A DNA stretch of 7,334 bases from positions 1 to 7,334 of the forward strand of contig DASVDK010000049.1 in the NCBI GenBank assembly GCA_036381125.1, written 5' to 3'. Origin of the DNA: DASVDK01 sp036381125 [NCBI: Thermodesulfobacteriota bacterium]. Its GTDB lineage: Bacteria > DASVDK01. Shown in pieces: positions 6,903 through 7,334 of the stretch (position 1 is its first letter; every line of letters begins with the position of its first letter). The notes beneath the pieces are model-generated. The model had not been told where the DNA came from, searched no databases, and saw nothing but the letters and a program-made list of their open reading frames with translations. Both the position numbers and the translations under genes were made by a program.

Positions 6903-7307
6903 TCAGTGGCCCGCCAGGTACTCGAAGACCGGCGGCCAGATCAGCGTCGTCGCCACCCCGAGGACGACCAGGAAGACGAGGAGCCACCGGGCGAGATCCA
7001 GCTCCCGCGACCGGAGCGCCCCGTGCAGGATCGCCCAGCTCCCGAGCCAGGCGACGAGCGACAGCGTCTCCTTGCCCGAGTACGGGCCGATCCCCTCGGC
7101 GCCCGGCATCCAGAGCTTGCCGACGCCGTGGACCCAGCTGTTGACGGCGGGCGATGCCGCCGTGAGGACGTTCACGATCGCGAGGACGAGCGTGCCGCCG
7201 GCGGCGGCGAGCAGGGCGGCCACGGCGGCGCCGCTCGGCCTGGTCGCGGTGCCCTTCGCGACGAGCACCTCGGCCGTGTAGGTCTCCACCGATTCCTTCG
7301 TGCGCAT
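6903..7307 (-). CDS. Small membrane protein of unknown function
   Basis: A 134-residue protein with three likely membrane helices (about 26-49, 81-97 and 106-126). A hydrophilic N-terminus of about 25 residues precedes them, and a loop (52-80) contains NSWVHGVGKLWMPGAEGIGPYSGKE. The well-formed GPYSGKE and WPPVFEYLAG stretches resemble conserved family motifs, but I cannot name the family. The ATG at 7307 has an excellent AGGAGG (complement of 7315-7320) 7 nt upstream, which makes the start secure. It is the first visible gene of a two-gene minus-strand unit with the 234-residue membrane protein, 9 bp downstream. Only 27 bp of upstream sequence are in the window, so its promoter cannot be assessed. 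Confidence 0.85.
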   Translation of the reverse strand: MRTKESVETYTAEVLVAKGTATRPSGAAVAALLAAAGGTLVLAIVNVLTAASPAVNSWVHGVGKLWMPGAEGIGPYSGKETLSLVAWLGSWAILHGALRSRELDLARWLLVFLVVLGVATTLIWPPVFEYLAGH

Positions 7308-7334
7308 GGCGACACCTCCTCACGCGGGCCGCAG

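Noticed and set aside
7308-7334. A possible sigma-54 -12 element (CTGC on the minus strand at 7334-7331) before the 134-residue membrane protein
   Set aside because: The first T is outside or absent, the distance to ATG differs from the USP pair, and the -24 element would lie beyond the window, so it cannot be supported.

Overview
The window is GC-rich throughout, with third codon positions almost always G or C. It looks like a chromosomal segment of a diderm (Gram-negative-type) bacterium. A periplasm-spanning membrane-fusion protein with its ABC exporter, and several good sigma-54-type (-24/-12) promoters, support this. Taxonomy cannot be fixed from the sequence; candidates with similar composition include Myxococcota/Desulfobacterota-like lineages, Rokubacteria and NC10. 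No RNA genes, insertion sequences, CRISPR arrays or phage genes were seen.

Layout. (1) Positions 1-1323, minus strand, hold three universal stress protein (USP) genes: one at 871-1323, one at 254-700, and the N-terminal part of a third running off the left edge. The 254-700 and leftmost genes are 18 bp apart and probably co-transcribed; the first two each have their own promoter-like sequence. (2) Divergently, from 1454 on the plus strand, lies a compact four-gene run ending at 6205: a two-CBS-domain protein, an ABC ATPase, a large double-FtsX permease and a HlyD/MacA-like membrane-fusion protein, with gaps of only 4-8 bp. (3) Converging from the right on the minus strand are two membrane-protein genes of unknown function (6903-7307 and 6189-6893). 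The last overlaps the exporter operon by 17 bp, and that overlap is a perfect inverted repeat carrying both stop codons.

The most notable signal is regulatory. The USP genes at 254-700 and 871-1323, and the CBS gene, are each preceded by a sequence with the TGG-N8-NTGCA layout of sigma-54 promoters (exact GG-N10-GC spacing). For the two USP genes the -12 element sits at an identical distance from the start codon, giving predicted 14-nt leaders that consist of little more than the Shine-Dalgarno sequence. Because the CBS gene heads the exporter operon, one RpoN-type switch may control cytoplasmic nucleotide-binding stress proteins (USP and CBS domains both commonly bind adenine nucleotides) together with a tripartite-type export pump. 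This co-regulation is inferred from sequence only. No sigma-54 activator and no outer-membrane factor is encoded in the window.
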